A stretch of DNA of 64,000 bases from contig JAFXVZ010000024.1 in the NCBI GenBank assembly GCA_017534535.1, forward strand, positions 29,325 to 93,324. The letters are read 5' to 3'. The stretch's first letter is position 1. Each line of letters begins with the position of its first letter. The notes below the pieces were generated by a model. That model was not told where the DNA came from. It saw only the letters and a list, made by a program, of their open reading frames with translations, and ran no database searches. Below are positions 63,866 through 64,000 of the stretch, in pieces. Both the position numbers and the translations under genes were made by a program. This DNA comes from Bacteroidaceae bacterium (GTDB taxonomy: Bacteria > Bacteroidota > Bacteroidia > Bacteroidales > Bacteroidaceae).

Positions 63866-63905
63866 CTTACTCACTTACTCACTTACTCAGTTACTCAGTT
63901 ACTCA
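63866..63905. repeat. Tandem 8-bp repeat
   Basis: Five tandem units of cttactca or gttactca. The rest of the window end (63774-64000) holds no gene that I can support and finishes in a run of about 35 bases made almost only of A and T. Confidence 0.8.
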
Positions 63906-64000
63906 CTTCGGACATTTAGGTTTTTGAATGTGATGGTACAAGGATAGCACAGGTACAGGTGTTATTTTTATATCTATATATTATATATATTATAATATAA

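Noticed and set aside
63706-63927. 73-codon frame after tRNA-Leu
   Set aside because: It begins inside the tRNA and runs through the terminator and the 8-bp tandem repeat.

Overview
The window reads as a chromosome segment of an anaerobic member of Bacteroidales, most like Prevotella and its relatives. The evidence is a SusC/SusD pair, a frdC-frdA-frdB fumarate reductase operon, a succinyl-CoA:acetate CoA-transferase, class III ribonucleotide reductase, many lipoproteins, and many promoters of the Bacteroidetes type (TTTG, 19-20 bases, TAnnTTTG). The species cannot be named from the sequence alone. No prophage, complete insertion sequence, CRISPR array or rRNA operon is visible.

Layout. 1-5.9 kb: end of topA, then nrdD-nrdG facing it, then comF. 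5.9-8.5 kb: a tight cassette of an RsbW-like kinase, an SLC13 permease and a STAS anti-anti-sigma protein. 8.6-10.4 kb: a flavinylated extracytoplasmic reductase lipoprotein. 10.4-11.6 kb: a non-coding island with a gene remnant, tandem repeats and a small element bounded by 29-bp inverted repeats. 11.6-14.5 kb: two identical tRNA-Asn genes, a PfkB kinase and an S41 protease. 14.7-17.8 kb: a large modular surface protein. 18-21.5 kb: miaB, a candidate small RNA, a small membrane protein and the CoA-transferase. 21.7-27 kb (minus): a PH-like membrane protein, lpd, pepO-like and dacB. 27-30.5 kb: nadB, a VanX-like dipeptidase and a methyltransferase. 30.5-34 kb (minus): frdCAB. 34.2-41 kb: a PAP2 phosphatase, then a minus-strand operon of CaCA antiporter, GNAT protein, parE, coaD and an S41 protease. 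41-42 kb: a second non-coding island. 42-46.7 kb: susC-susD. 46.7-47.1 kb: a third palindrome-rich gap. 47.1-50 kb (minus): an Ig-like lipoprotein and a DUF3108 protein. 50-56.7 kb: an RND efflux operon ending in an LpxA-like acyltransferase. 56.8-59 kb (minus): glycyl-tRNA synthetase and an FKBP lipoprotein. 59-63.6 kb: parC, a DUF3316-like protein and a third S41 protease. 63.6-64 kb: tRNA-Leu(UAG) and simple repeats.

How it fits together. Fumarate is central: fumarate reductase and L-aspartate oxidase both fit anaerobic fumarate use, the outer reductase belongs to the same flavoprotein fold, and the CoA-transferase links succinyl-CoA and acetate. nrdDG gives oxygen-independent dNTP synthesis. 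Many other genes serve the envelope (DacB, VanX-like, PAP2, LpxA-like, RND pump, SusCD, S41 and M13 peptidases). All three topoisomerase genes seen (topA, parE, parC) are in separate transcription units.

The least explained parts are the Rsb-like kinase/permease/STAS cassette and the non-coding islands, which share words and a common style of iterated, inverted termini.
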